Of a stretch of DNA of 33,446 nt, positions 7,942 through 16,609 are shown piece by piece. Origin of the DNA: an uncultured Clostridia bacterium (GTDB lineage: Bacteria; Bacillota; Clostridia; Oscillospirales; Oscillospiraceae); contig CAMVAV010000020.1 of the NCBI GenBank assembly GCA_947165595.1, forward strand, positions 1 through 33,446. Direction: 5' to 3'. The notes below the pieces were generated by a model, which had not been told where the DNA came from, ran no database searches, and was given only the letters and a program-made list of their open reading frames with translations. The position numbers and the translations under genes were made by a program. Numbering within the stretch: the first letter of the stretch is position 1; every line of letters starts with the position of its first letter.

Positions 7942-9747
7942 GTGAGCGGCGAAAAACTGCTGCATCAGAATGTGGTGTATACGAAATACGGGTTGACGGA
8001 AAAGCTCGCGCTGAAGTATCTTCCCTCGCCCGCGGAGATTCGGACGACGAAAAAGGGCGCGGAGGTCAGGTACTGGCGTCGGTCCGACATTGAAAGCGCG
8101 TTTTCCGAGCGTCCGTCTCTCAAACGCAAGTCGGAGAGAATCCTTGAAAAGCGCAAAAAGGACGCGGCGGCGCACAGACGGAAGGGGAGGCGCAGAAAAG
8201 GCGGCCTCAGTCCCGAGGCAAGCGAGGACGCCGCGATCTCGGCGTATGTATCCCGGTTCGACCTGGAGCATATGATGATCGACGCGGCGTATCTGCGCCG
8301 CAGCTTTGTCCTGCACGTCGGTCCCACGAACTCCGGCAAGACCTACGACGCCATGCAGGCGCTCATGCGGGCGAAAAGCGGGGTTTATCTCGGCCCGCTG
8401 AGGCTCCTTGCGCTGGAGATGTTCGACAAAATGAACGAGGCGGGATGTCTGTGCGACCTGTTGACCGGGGAGGAGCAGCAGACGGTCGCAGGCGCCGCGC
8501 ACGTCGCGTCGACGATCGAGCTGTGCGATTTCCGCCGCCGCTATGACGTTGCGGTGATCGACGAGGCGCAGCTCATAGCAGATCCCTTCCGCGGCGAGCA
8601 CTGGACGCAGGCCATCCTCGGAGTCAACGCCGCGGAGGTGCATGTGTGCCTGGCGCCCGAGGCGCTTTCCCTGATCGAATGGCTGGTCCGGGGGATCGGC
8701 GCGGAATACAGGATCGTCAGACACGAGCGCCTCTGCCCGCTGGAGTATGCAGGAAAGCTGCGGGGATTGAGCAAGGTGCAGCCCGGCGACGCGCTGATCA
8801 CCTTTTCCCGCAAGAGTGTTCTGGGCCTTTCCGCGGAGCTGGAGAAGCGGCATTTCAAAGCCAGCGTGATCTACGGCGCGCTCCCGCCGCAGTCCAGACG
8901 CGAGGAGGTGCGCAGGTTCTCCGCTGGGGAGACGCAGGTGGTCGTGGCGACGGACGCGATCGGCATGGGCGTTTCCCTGCCGATCCGCCGCGTGATCTTC
9001 TGCGATACGCAGAAGTATGACGGAACGTCGCGCCGCGCGCTCAAGCCCGTCGAGGTACAGCAGATCGCGGGGCGTGCCGGCAGGTTCGGAATCTATGACA
9101 GGGGGGAGGTGCTCTCCCTTGTGGACGACGACGTGGTGGAGAGGGGCCTGGCCGCGGCGGCGGAGGAAACCGCGTCCCTTATCATGCCGTTTCCGCGCCC
9201 GGCGCTGGAGGCGGAGTATCCGCTCGAGCGCATGCTTCTTGCGTGGCAGCATTTGCCGGCGCACGACCGCGAGGTGCGGACGGACCTGTCCGATCCGCTC
9301 CTGCTGCTTCACCGCGTTGACGAGCATTGGCTCGGCAAGGTCAGCAAATCGCTGCTGTACGATCTGATCTCCTGCCCGGTCGACACCTCGACGCCGGAGC
9401 TCGTGTGCTACTGGCGCGACTGCTTCCGCGCGATCGTTCGGGACAAGCCGCTGCCCTATCCCAAATTCGATCAGGAGACGCTGGAGGGCTGCGAGCTGCA
9501 GTACCGGGCGCTCGATATCCGCTCGCAGATGCACCGCCGCATCGGGATCGAGGACTACAGCATGGAGGAAAAGCGCTTGCTCGCGGAAAAAATCAGCGGG
9601 TTTCTGGCGGGCAGCAAGACGGAGTACGAGCGCAGGTGCGCAGTGTGCGGCAAAAAGCTGTCCTTCAACTGGCCCTTCCGCGTGTGCGACGCCTGTCACG
9701 CCGCCGCGCCGTACAGGCCGGGGCGCGGTGCGCGCTTTGCCAGATAA
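7942..9747 (+). CDS. SUV3-like superfamily 2 RNA helicase with C-terminal zinc ribbon
   Basis: The helicase core is of the SUV3 (mitochondrial degradosome) type: Walker A GPTNSGKT (residues about 127-134), GPLRLLALEM (motif Ia), DEAQ box at about 207-210 as in Suv3, ATDAIGMGVSLP (motif V) and QIAGRAGRFG (motif VI). Residues 1-100 are an extra N-terminal part with a very basic stretch (RKSERILEKRKKD onward), suited to RNA binding. The last ~40 residues carry CAVC and CDAC, a likely zinc ribbon. I chose GTG at 7942 because AAAGGGTGG lies about 7 bases upstream; a TTG at 7885 would add 19 residues. Eukaryotic Suv3 works with an exoribonuclease; no nuclease is adjacent here. A role in RNA turnover is inferred from the family. 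Confidence 0.88.
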   Translation: MSGEKLLHQNVVYTKYGLTEKLALKYLPSPAEIRTTKKGAEVRYWRRSDIESAFSERPSLKRKSERILEKRKKDAAAHRRKGRRRKGGLSPEASEDAAISAYVSRFDLEHMMIDAAYLRRSFVLHVGPTNSGKTYDAMQALMRAKSGVYLGPLRLLALEMFDKMNEAGCLCDLLTGEEQQTVAGAAHVASTIELCDFRRRYDVAVIDEAQLIADPFRGEHWTQAILGVNAAEVHVCLAPEALSLIEWLVRGIGAEYRIVRHERLCPLEYAGKLRGLSKVQPGDALITFSRKSVLGLSAELEKRHFKASVIYGALPPQSRREEVRRFSAGETQVVVATDAIGMGVSLPIRRVIFCDTQKYDGTSRRALKPVEVQQIAGRAGRFGIYDRGEVLSLVDDDVVERGLAAAAEETASLIMPFPRPALEAEYPLERMLLAWQHLPAHDREVRTDLSDPLLLLHRVDEHWLGKVSKSLLYDLISCPVDTSTPELVCYWRDCFRAIVRDKPLPYPKFDQETLEGCELQYRALDIRSQMHRRIGIEDYSMEEKRLLAEKISGFLAGSKTEYERRCAVCGKKLSFNWPFRVCDACHAAAPYRPGRGARFAR

Positions 9748-9768
9748 GGCCGATCCGCATCCGATCCG

Positions 9769-10458
9769 TCAGGCGTAGCCCGCCGCCAGCCCGAGCAGCA
9801 GCGCGTAGATGCAAACAAACGACAGCAGACGGAGCCAGACGCCGCTGAACATCGGCAGTCCGGCCAGCGTCTGCGCGACTCCGACGGTAAACGGATTGGC
9901 GACGCCCGCGGCGAAGCCGCAGCCGGCTGCCAGCAGACTGACGGCGACGCCGGTCGCGGCGTCCCAGCCGAGCCCGACGGCGAGCGAGACGACGATCGGC
10001 ACCAGCGGGACGACCTCCTCAAACGAGCCGACCAGCGAGCCCATCGCCATAAAGAAGAAAACGAGGACCGCCATCAGCCGCCAACGCACGGCTCCGAAGC
10101 GATCCGCCAGCTTGTCCAGCATATAGCCCATGAGCCCGCAGACAGCCAGCGCGTTGAAGACCCCGCCGATGACCAGCAGGAACACGATGACCGCGATCAG
10201 CGTGCCGGAGCCCTCCGCGCCGAGGACGAGAACCGGCGAGAGCAGCCATTTCCACAGAGGCAGACCACCGTTCACGGCGTGAAAGCCCGCGGCTGTGTCG
10301 ATCACGACGCGTCCCTCCGCGTCCACGGTCCGTGCGTACTCGCCGCCCGGAACGGCAAACGTCAGGAGATACGTCGCGAGCATCAGCGCAAAGATGATGG
10401 CGATCGCGGTCACGAAGCTTTTGACGCTGATGTCCAGACCCTTGCTTTCCCGTTCCAC
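9769..10458 (-). pseudogene. N-terminal half of a YfcC-type (DcuC superfamily) carrier
   Basis: A 229-residue membrane protein with about six hydrophobic segments. TYLLTFAVPGGEYART near the start and GFAAGVANPFTVGVAQTLAG near the end match the first half of YfcC-like C4-dicarboxylate/amino acid carriers, normally about 450-500 residues. The frame ends in GLAAGYA at the point where the loop between the two halves should begin, 21 bases from the end of the SUV3-like gene. The second half is absent from the window. The start is a GTG with GGAGGTG upstream, 3 bases after the stop of the peptidase fragment, so the two were once one operon. A half carrier of this family is unlikely to work. Confidence 0.7.
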
Positions 10459-10461
10459 GGC

Positions 10462-10863
10462 TTACACCTCCCGCATCAGGTATTGGTACCAGTCCACTGC
10501 CGGGGCAAGCGAGGCAAGATCGATGTTTTCGTCGATCCCGTGGATGGACGCCATCTGCCGTTCGTCGATACGGATGGGCAGAAAGCGGATGCACTGGCCG
10601 CAGACCGGATCGAAGAAGCGGGAATCGGATGCGCCGGTCATGATGTAAGGCACGGTCTCCACGTTCGGGAAAACCGTCCGCACTGCCCGCTCCGTCAGTC
10701 GGAACGCCGTGCCGCGATAGTCCGTCAGCCGCGACGGAAAGCCGGGATCGAGGACCTCCGTCTCGACGCCGTACCTCGCCGCCAGCCGTTCGATGGCACG
10801 GAAGGACGCCTGCTGTCCCTGATGGTGCGAAAAGCGCATGTTGCCGACGACCCACGCATCGGC
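10462..10863 (-). pseudogene. C-terminal fragment of an M20 metallopeptidase
   Basis: Similarity to M20 peptidases of the PM20D1/CPS1 type runs from about WVVGNMRF (position 10850) through PYIMTGASDSRFF (the zinc-ligand region of the C-terminal catalytic half) to IHGIDENI, which contains the last metal-binding region. The N-terminal two thirds, including HxD and EE motifs, are missing, and the upstream open frame (to 11079) has no resemblance to the family; it overlaps the promoter of the divergent kinase gene. Without those residues it cannot bind its metals. It was probably a dipeptidase paired with the following carrier gene for peptide or acyl-amino acid use. Confidence 0.7.
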
Positions 10864-10962
10864 TGTCCTGTCGAGAGCGAGCTTTTCCCCCGCGCTTCCG
10901 CCGGCCGGAACGGATTGTGCCGCGACCGATTCTGTTTTGGGGTGGAAATCGCAATGCATCTG

Positions 10963-10971
10963 TGATATACT
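10963..10971 (+). promoter_or_regulatory. predicted extended -10 promoter for the kinase remnant
   Basis: TG-A-TATACT at 10963-10971 is a good extended -10 element. A clear -35 is lacking (TTGGGG lies too far upstream). It stands about 95 bases before the ATG at 11066. Confidence 0.5.
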
Positions 10972-11065
10972 GAAAAAACAGGCTAAAAAAGCTGTAATGC
11001 GGAGAACAACCGTTGAAATGATCGATAGTCGGTTTTTTGTCCGGAATCGGGAGGGGAGCAAAACG

Positions 11066-11971
11066 ATGCGCTGCAACAAAACGACGCTGGCGGTTTTTTG
11101 CCTGTTGCTGCTTCTGAGCCTTCTGACGCCGCTCGCGGCAGCTGCGCAGGCGCCGGAGCAAAAGACCGTCCGCGTGGACTGGTACGAGTCCCCCCCCTTT
11201 AATTTCTCGGATCGCTTCGGCAGGCGCTCCGGCTATGCCTGCGAGTACCAGCGGAAGATCGCGTCGTACACGGGCTGGAAGTACGAGTACGTGGAGGGCA
11301 ATCTGCCGCAGGTGACCGTGATCCTGCTGAGCGTCGCGCTGGCGATCGTGCTGCTTCTGATCCGCAGATCCGACCGCATAAAAAAGCACCTCGAGGTGCG
11401 TCTCGAGCTGCAAAATCTGCTGCTTGAGCGGGAGCGCCAGCAGCGGCAGTCCGATACGATGATCACGGCGATGGCGTCCGACTACCACAGCGTTTTCTAC
11501 GTGAATCTGGATAAGAACGAGGCGGTGTGCTACCGCGCGGACACAAAAATTGACGGCGGCGTCCGGGAGGGGGACGGCTTCCCCTTTTACGAGAAATTCG
11601 CGGACTACGCCAACCGGTTCGTGGTGGAGGCGGACCGGGCGGACTTTTTGAAGTTTACCGAGCCCTCCGGCGTCATCACCTTCCGCGTCGAGCAGACCGC
11701 GCTCTCGGACGAGCAGGCGCGCTTGCGCTTTACGATGGAGGATACCGGCGTCGGCATGGACAAGGACTTCATCCCGCAGCTCTTTAACGCCTTCTCCCAG
11801 GAGGACACCGCCAATACCAACCGCTACGGCGGCAGCGGCCTCGGCATGGCGATCTCGAAGAGCGATGAAAAGCAGTGCCTCGCGGCGGGCATGAACGCGC
11901 ACCTCTCCAAGCCCGTCGATATCGCCCTGCTGAAGGAGACGCTGGGCAGACTGATCGCCGCGAAGAAATGA
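11066..11971 (+). pseudogene. collapsed hybrid sensor histidine kinase with several in-frame deletions
   Basis: One open frame of 301 residues strings together pieces of a much larger kinase. Residues 1-29 are a signal peptide; 33-79 are the first part of a periplasmic solute-binding (SBP_bac_3) sensor; 82-100 are a membrane helix; 101-195 are a coiled coil and part of a PAS-like domain; 196-265 are part of a HATPase domain (KFTEPSGVITF, then DTGVGMD and GGSGLGMAIS); 267-301 are the end of a receiver domain (CLAAGMNAHLSKPVD). The dimerisation helix with the phospho-accepting His and the receiver Asp are both missing. The joints lie near residues 79-82, 195-196 and 265-267, and all keep the frame. 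It cannot act as a kinase. GGAGGGGAGC precedes the start. Assembly collapse is possible but would have to preserve frame three times. Confidence 0.75.
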
Positions 11972-11988
11972 ATCAAAAGGAGGACGCC

Positions 11989-13173
11989 ATGGCTGTTTTT
12001 TCCGTCAAATTCGGAACGCCCGAGCCGATCCCGTTCCGGGAGCACGGCTGCGAGGGGGAATATCTGGCGCGCGTGCGCGGCGGCGCGGAGGTATCCGATT
12101 ATGACGCCGCGCGCTTCGGCGAGGGCGCGGCGGCGGAGGCCGCGCTGAAAAAGCGGATCGCGGAGCTGCTTCCGGACTGCTTCGCGCGCTGGCCCGAGGG
12201 CAAGCTGATCATGGGCTCCGGCAACCGGGAAATTTTGAACGGCCTGCTCGAGTCGGCGCTCGCCGCCGAGGGCGTGACGGCGAAGGCGGACGTCCGCGGC
12301 GTCGACCTGGCCGAGGGGCAGATGGACGACTACAGCAAAAACTGCGGCGAGGCGCTGCGCGAAAGCCTCAGTCCGAGCGTCCGCACGGAGGGCCTTTCGG
12401 ACGAGGCGCACGGTCCGCTGATCCACTTCGGCTACAGCCGCTTCTCGCACAGCATGATGATGGGCGGCAGCTCGTCGAGCGGGGACGAGCTCGACTGGAA
12501 CCGGGACGGAAGCATCATCCTGACGAGCACATACAGCGGCGGCGGGAAAAGCACGCGCTTTGAGTATCGCGTCAAGCCGGAGCTCGCCGAGCGGGTGCGC
12601 TCCTTCGTCGCGGAAAAGCACCTCGCGGCGCTCGCGAAGCAGAAGATCGAGACCCCGGCGGTCTTTGACAACTTCACCAGCTCGTCCTTCCGCATGACCT
12701 TCGACGACAGCGCCCTCGGCGGCAGCCCCTGTGAGATGGCGCACATCGACTGCGGCCCGGCGGGCATGACCTTCCGCAAGCTTGAGGACGAGGCGTGGGA
12801 GCTTCTCAAGGCGTGCCGGGAGGCCGGGGAGTGCGTGTTGAACGAGGAAAAGGAGACCGGCGGAGCGTTCGGCGGCATGCCGGGCTTTCCGGGCATGATG
12901 GGCGGTATCGGAACGAATCCGGGCATGGGCATGGGCGTGGGCGCCGCGTGGACCTGCGATAAGTGCGGGCACGCCGGGAACTTCGGCGCGTTCTGCGCCG
13001 CCTGCGCCGCGCCGCGTTCCGCTCCCGCGGGCGCCGCCTCGGGCGCGCCCGCTCCGGCGAAGCCTGCGGAGACGCCGAATGCGCAGCCGCAGGCCGGCGG
13101 TTGGACCTGCTCGAGCTGCGGTCATGCCGGGAACACGGGCAGATTCTGCACCGAGTGCGGCTATCCGCGCTGA
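11989..13173 (+). CDS. two-zinc-ribbon protein, SPFH-like N-terminus suspected
   Basis: The 394-residue protein starts after a strong AAAAGGAGG site, 17 bases after the kinase remnant. The last ~80 residues hold two C4 zinc ribbons (WTCDKCGH ... FCAACAAPR and WTCSSCGH ... FCTECGYPR) joined by an Ala/Pro-rich linker and preceded by a Gly/Met-rich stretch. The first ~115 residues (VKFGTPEPIPFREHG ... LLESALAAEGV) resemble the start of zinc-ribbon SPFH/virion-core-like proteins, but weakly. The middle (about 140-300) is rich in aromatic and Ser residues and unassigned. There is no signal peptide, so it is likely cytoplasmic. It converges with an AAA ATPase gene across a terminator. Zinc binding is clear; function is unknown. 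Confidence 0.7.
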   Translation: MAVFSVKFGTPEPIPFREHGCEGEYLARVRGGAEVSDYDAARFGEGAAAEAALKKRIAELLPDCFARWPEGKLIMGSGNREILNGLLESALAAEGVTAKADVRGVDLAEGQMDDYSKNCGEALRESLSPSVRTEGLSDEAHGPLIHFGYSRFSHSMMMGGSSSSGDELDWNRDGSIILTSTYSGGGKSTRFEYRVKPELAERVRSFVAEKHLAALAKQKIETPAVFDNFTSSSFRMTFDDSALGGSPCEMAHIDCGPAGMTFRKLEDEAWELLKACREAGECVLNEEKETGGAFGGMPGFPGMMGGIGTNPGMGMGVGAAWTCDKCGHAGNFGAFCAACAAPRSAPAGAASGAPAPAKPAETPNAQPQAGGWTCSSCGHAGNTGRFCTECGYPR

Positions 13174-13208
13174 CGCGCGCGGGAGCGATCCGCCGATTTT
13201 ACCGAAAC

Positions 13209-13259
13209 AATCCTGGGACTGTGACAAAACGCAAGTTTTTTCACAGTCCCAGGATTTTT
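13209..13259. terminator. strong bidirectional terminator
   Basis: ATCCTGGGACTGTGA pairs perfectly with TCACAGTCCCAGGAT (15 bp); an inner AAAAC-GCAA-GTTTT extends it, and a T-run follows. It separates the convergent zinc-ribbon and AAA genes. The inner core is nearly the same as in the terminator at 29295-29331. Confidence 0.88.
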
Positions 13260-13288
13260 ATACGAGCTTTCCAAGCGGCGGAGCCCTA

Positions 13289-15070
13289 TCAGAAGCCGAC
13301 GCGGCGTCTGGAGGGATCGCTGCTTTCCTGCTCCAGCAGGCACCTCGCCGCGGCGGCGAAGTCGGCGGCGGTGAGCTCGCTGTCCTCCGCGCCCTCCAAC
13401 GCGCGCAGCGCCAGCTCCTCGATCGCGGCGTCGCGCAGGCGGCGCGCCTCGCGGCCGTTGCCGAAGCTCTTGCCGCGCTTTTCGCGCAGCGCGCGGAAGA
13501 ACTCACAGCAGACGTCGTGCGCCTCGGCGGGGAGGGTGTGATTCGCCTCCGCCGTCAGCGTGCCGAGGATCGACCAGAGCTCCTCGTCCGTGTAGTCCGG
13601 GAACTCCAGCACCTTCGCGACGCGGCTGGCAAGGCCGGGGTTCGAGTTCAGCAGGCGCTTCATCTCCTCGGAGTAGGTTGCGAAGATGACGACGGTCTCC
13701 TGCTCCAGCTCCATGTGCCGCACCAGCGCGTTGACCGCCTCCTCGGCGTAGCTGTCGCCGCGTTCGGGGATCAGCGCGCCCGCCTCGTCGATGAACAGCA
13801 CGCCGCCGCGCGCCTCCTCGAAGAGCTTCGCGATCTTGGGCGAGGTGTGCCCGACGTACTTGCCGACGAGCTGCTCGCGCCCCGCCTCGACAAAGCGCCC
13901 GGTGCCGCAGCCCTCCTCGCGCAGGATCTCCGCGACCAGCCGCGCCGTGACGCTCTTGCCCGTGCCGGGGGAACCGGCGAAGGCGAGGCTGCGGCCGGTG
14001 ACGAAGCTTTTTCCGTGCTTCGCGTTGAAGATCGCCACGGCGAGCTGCCGGCGCAGGACCTGCTTGACGTTGTCGAGCCCCGTCATCCCGTTCAGCCTGT
14101 CCAGAGCGCGTTTCTCCTCCTCCACGGGGCGGAAGGGCTGATAGGTCAGGTCGTCGGCGGTGAACGCCGTCCCCTCCGTTTTCTGCGCGGCGTACGCCGC
14201 CAGATCGTAGAGGTCGAGCTCGCTGAAGCTGTCGCCGCGCACGCGGCGCAGGCGGGAGATCACGTCGGCGCCGTTCACCCCGGTGGCGAGCGAGGACCGC
14301 TGCGCGCTCACGGCGGAGCGCAGGACGCTGACGAGATAGTCATCCGTGGCGGGCCCGATCCTGAGCACCTGGAACTGATGCCGGAATTGCAGCTCGTTGA
14401 TGAGCTCCAGGTCGATCTGCCGCTTTTTGAGCGCCACGAACACGTCCCGGCCCTTGTCGCACGCGAGCTCGAGCTGCTCGACCACGGCGGAGGACAGCAC
14501 CGGGCCGGACTCGGAGGCGATCAGCAGCGCGGGCGCGGGAAGGGAGGAGGTGTCCAGCCTCTTCTGTCCCGCCATCATCGCGACGACCGGCGACTCGTCC
14601 TCACCGCCGGAGAGAATGCCGGGATCGAGCAGGGAGGGGGACGCCACCAGCAGCGCGTTTTTCATCTCACGCTCCTCCTCGTCGATGCCGAGCATCTCAT
14701 AGAGCTCCCTGTTCAGCTCCTCGTCGTCGTCCTCCTCGCACGCGTCCCCGCGGAGCGGATCGCGGTCCATGCGGGAGGACAGCGCGGCGAGGTAGAGCGC
14801 CGCCTGAGACGCGTGGTAGCCGTTTTCGGACACGAAGACGGCGCGCACGCCGTGCTTCGAGCGGCTGAGGACGCTGTGCACGTCGATCCTGCCGAACTGC
14901 GGCGCGGCGCTGAACTCCCGGAACAGGACGTCCGGCTCCGCCGCGGGGAAGGGACAGTACGCCAGCTCGCGCCGGGGCATCTGCCCGACGCTCCGGAGCC
15001 GGACGGGGCGGCAGACCGGACTCCCGCCGCGCGCGCCGGATACCATATTCATGAGCTCCTGCTTGTTCAT
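13289..15070 (-). CDS. AAA+ ATPase of SpoVK/CbbX type with long N-terminal region
   Basis: The C-terminal ~270 residues form a CbbX/SpoVK-like AAA+ module: GLDNVKQVLRRQ (start of domain), Walker A GSPGTGKS, YVGHTSPKIAKLFEEA, Walker B VLFIDEAG, sensor region VIFATYSEEM and an arginine-finger-like NPGLASR. The first ~310 residues do not match a family I know; they include a very acidic stretch (EEDDDEELNREL) and may be a degenerate second nucleotide-binding domain. Such ATPases remodel protein or enzyme complexes. The start is the ATG at 15070 with GAGGAGG upstream. It follows the 60-residue acidic gene by 18 bases, so that small protein is a candidate partner or adaptor. The target is unknown. 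Confidence 0.85.
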   Translation of the reverse strand: MNKQELMNMVSGARGGSPVCRPVRLRSVGQMPRRELAYCPFPAAEPDVLFREFSAAPQFGRIDVHSVLSRSKHGVRAVFVSENGYHASQAALYLAALSSRMDRDPLRGDACEEDDDEELNRELYEMLGIDEEEREMKNALLVASPSLLDPGILSGGEDESPVVAMMAGQKRLDTSSLPAPALLIASESGPVLSSAVVEQLELACDKGRDVFVALKKRQIDLELINELQFRHQFQVLRIGPATDDYLVSVLRSAVSAQRSSLATGVNGADVISRLRRVRGDSFSELDLYDLAAYAAQKTEGTAFTADDLTYQPFRPVEEEKRALDRLNGMTGLDNVKQVLRRQLAVAIFNAKHGKSFVTGRSLAFAGSPGTGKSVTARLVAEILREEGCGTGRFVEAGREQLVGKYVGHTSPKIAKLFEEARGGVLFIDEAGALIPERGDSYAEEAVNALVRHMELEQETVVIFATYSEEMKRLLNSNPGLASRVAKVLEFPDYTDEELWSILGTLTAEANHTLPAEAHDVCCEFFRALREKRGKSFGNGREARRLRDAAIEELALRALEGAEDSELTAADFAAAARCLLEQESSDPSRRRVGF

Positions 15071-15088
15071 AACAGTGCCTCCTCTCAC

Positions 15089-15271
15089 TCACGACAGGCT
15101 GCCGCGCATCGCCTCCGTGAAGGCGTCGTCCTTTATGTGCGCGGCGAACTCCTCCAGCGGCGCGAGGCTGCGCGGCTCCGGCGAAAACGCCCTCCAGCGG
15201 TCCGGCAGGGCGGTGAACCCCTGCTCCTGATCCTGCTCCTCCACGTTGAGCGCGTGAATGCGGTACTTCAT
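15089..15271 (-). CDS. 60-residue acidic small protein, first gene of the AAA unit
   Basis: An unrecognised small soluble protein (MKYRIHALNVEEQDQEQGF ...). It is translated from an ATG preceded by AAGGAGG with ideal spacing, so it is very likely real. It ends 18 bases before the AAA ATPase start. Its acidic N-terminal half and position suggest a dedicated partner of the ATPase; that is inference from context only. Confidence 0.7.
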   Translation of the reverse strand: MKYRIHALNVEEQDQEQGFTALPDRWRAFSPEPRSLAPLEEFAAHIKDDAFTEAMRGSLS

Positions 15272-15302
15272 TTGAGAAACCTCCTTCCTGAATTGCAAGC
15301 TC

Positions 15303-15311
15303 AGTATACCA
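15303..15311 (-). promoter_or_regulatory. predicted extended -10 for the small-protein/AAA unit
   Basis: On the minus strand TGG-TATACT (15311-15303), about 30 bases before the ATG at 15271. The -35 region is poor, which the TG extension may offset. The divergent pgs promoter lies about 115 bases away. Confidence 0.45.
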
Positions 15312-15422
15312 TGCCAAATGACCTTTTTTTACCAGCACGGCACACTTTGCGCGCGTATGGCTGCCTTTTGGCGCAAAGCCGCATGGGAACGCGCTTTGGG
15401 ACGGACGCGGACCGGCTCGGGC

Positions 15423-15451
15423 TTGCCTGCCGGCCGGTCCCGTGCTATAAT
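15423..15451 (+). promoter_or_regulatory. predicted promoter of the poly-gamma-glutamate block
   Basis: TTGCCT at 15423-15428, a 17-base spacer ending in TGC, and a perfect TATAAT at 15446-15451, making an extended -10. The first gene, pgsB, starts at 15482 after GGGGGGAG. Confidence 0.7.
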
Positions 15452-15481
15452 ATTTTTACCTGATATGTAAGGGGGGAGTCC

Positions 15482-16609
15482 ATGACGGCGATACTGGCGG
15501 CGCTGGCGGCGGCATGGCTCGCCCTGCTGGCGGCGGAGAGAGTGCGCGCGGACCGCGCGAGAAAGGCGATCGCGCACATCGTGCATGTGAACGGCACGCG
15601 GGGCAAGTCCTCCGTCAGCCGCCTGATCGACGCGGGGCTGCGCGCGGGCGGGCTGCGCGTGTTCTGCAAGACGACGGGCACCGACCCGATGACCATCGAC
15701 GTGAACGGGCGGGAGGAGCCGGTCCTCCGCCGCGGACGCGCCAACATCAAAGAGCAGCTCGCGATCCTGGACCGCGCCGCCGCGCAGGGGGCGGAGGTGC
15801 TGGTCGCGGAGTGCATGGCGGTGCTGCCGGAGCTGCAATACACGGCGCAGCACCGGATGCTGCGCGCCGACGTCGGCGTCATCACGAACGTGCGGCGGGA
15901 TCATACCGACGTCATGGGCGACACGCTGCCGCAGATCGCGGAGGCGCTGTCCAACACCGTGCCGCGCGGCGGCGTGCTGCTGACCGCCGAGGAGGCGCAG
16001 GCGCGGGTGCTGGCGGAGAAGGCGCGCGCGCTCGGCAGCCGCTTTGTGTCCGTCCGCCCCGACGGCACGGAGCCGGACTTCGACTTCGCGGAGAACATCG
16101 CGCTGGCGCTCGCGGTCTGCGAGGAGCTGGGCGTGCAGCGCGAGACGGCGCTGGAGGGGATGCGTCGATACCGGCGCGATCCCTACGCGCTGAGCCTGCA
16201 CCGTTGCGGAAGGGCGGTCTTCGTCAACGGGCTTTCGATCAACGACATCCAGTCCACCGTCCTGGTCTGGGAGCGGCTGCGCGGCACGCCGGCGCTCGCG
16301 GGACGGGAGCTGAGCGTGCTGGTCAACAACCGACCCGACCGGGGCAGCCGCGCGCGGGATATGGCGGACGCCTGCGCGCGGCTCGGCGCGAAGCGGGTGC
16401 TGCTGCTGGGCGCGGCGCAGGGCTTTATGCACGCGCGGCTCAAAAAACTGCTGCCGGAGGCGGAGATCGTCCGCCTGAGGAACGCGGCGGCGCTGGACTG
16501 GAACGCCTTCACGGAGCGGGACGCCGTCTTTTTGATCGGCAACCTCGCGGGAGAGGGGCGCGCCCTGATGACACGGCTCAGAGAGGAGGGGGAGGAGCTT
16601 GTACGATAG
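15482..16609 (+). CDS. pgsB: poly-gamma-glutamate synthase ligase subunit PgsB (CapB)
   Basis: PgsB is the ATP-dependent amide ligase that joins glutamate through its gamma-carboxyl group, of the Mur ligase superfamily. Seen here: an N-terminal membrane helix (residues 2-19), the ATP loop HVNGTRGKSSVSR (about 35-47), TGTDP shortly after, VAECMAV, and GVITNVRRDHTDVMG, all typical of PgsB. The length of 375 residues is close to the usual ~390. It is the first gene after the promoter and overlaps pgsC by 11 bases, implying coupled translation. The active enzyme is membrane-bound together with PgsC. Confidence 0.95.
   Translation: MTAILAALAAAWLALLAAERVRADRARKAIAHIVHVNGTRGKSSVSRLIDAGLRAGGLRVFCKTTGTDPMTIDVNGREEPVLRRGRANIKEQLAILDRAAAQGAEVLVAECMAVLPELQYTAQHRMLRADVGVITNVRRDHTDVMGDTLPQIAEALSNTVPRGGVLLTAEEAQARVLAEKARALGSRFVSVRPDGTEPDFDFAENIALALAVCEELGVQRETALEGMRRYRRDPYALSLHRCGRAVFVNGLSINDIQSTVLVWERLRGTPALAGRELSVLVNNRPDRGSRARDMADACARLGAKRVLLLGAAQGFMHARLKKLLPEAEIVRLRNAAALDWNAFTERDAVFLIGNLAGEGRALMTRLREEGEELVR

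Noticed and set aside
10864-11079. A complete peptidase starting at 11079
   Set aside because: The extra N-terminal stretch has no M20 similarity and lies over the promoter and leader of the divergent kinase gene.
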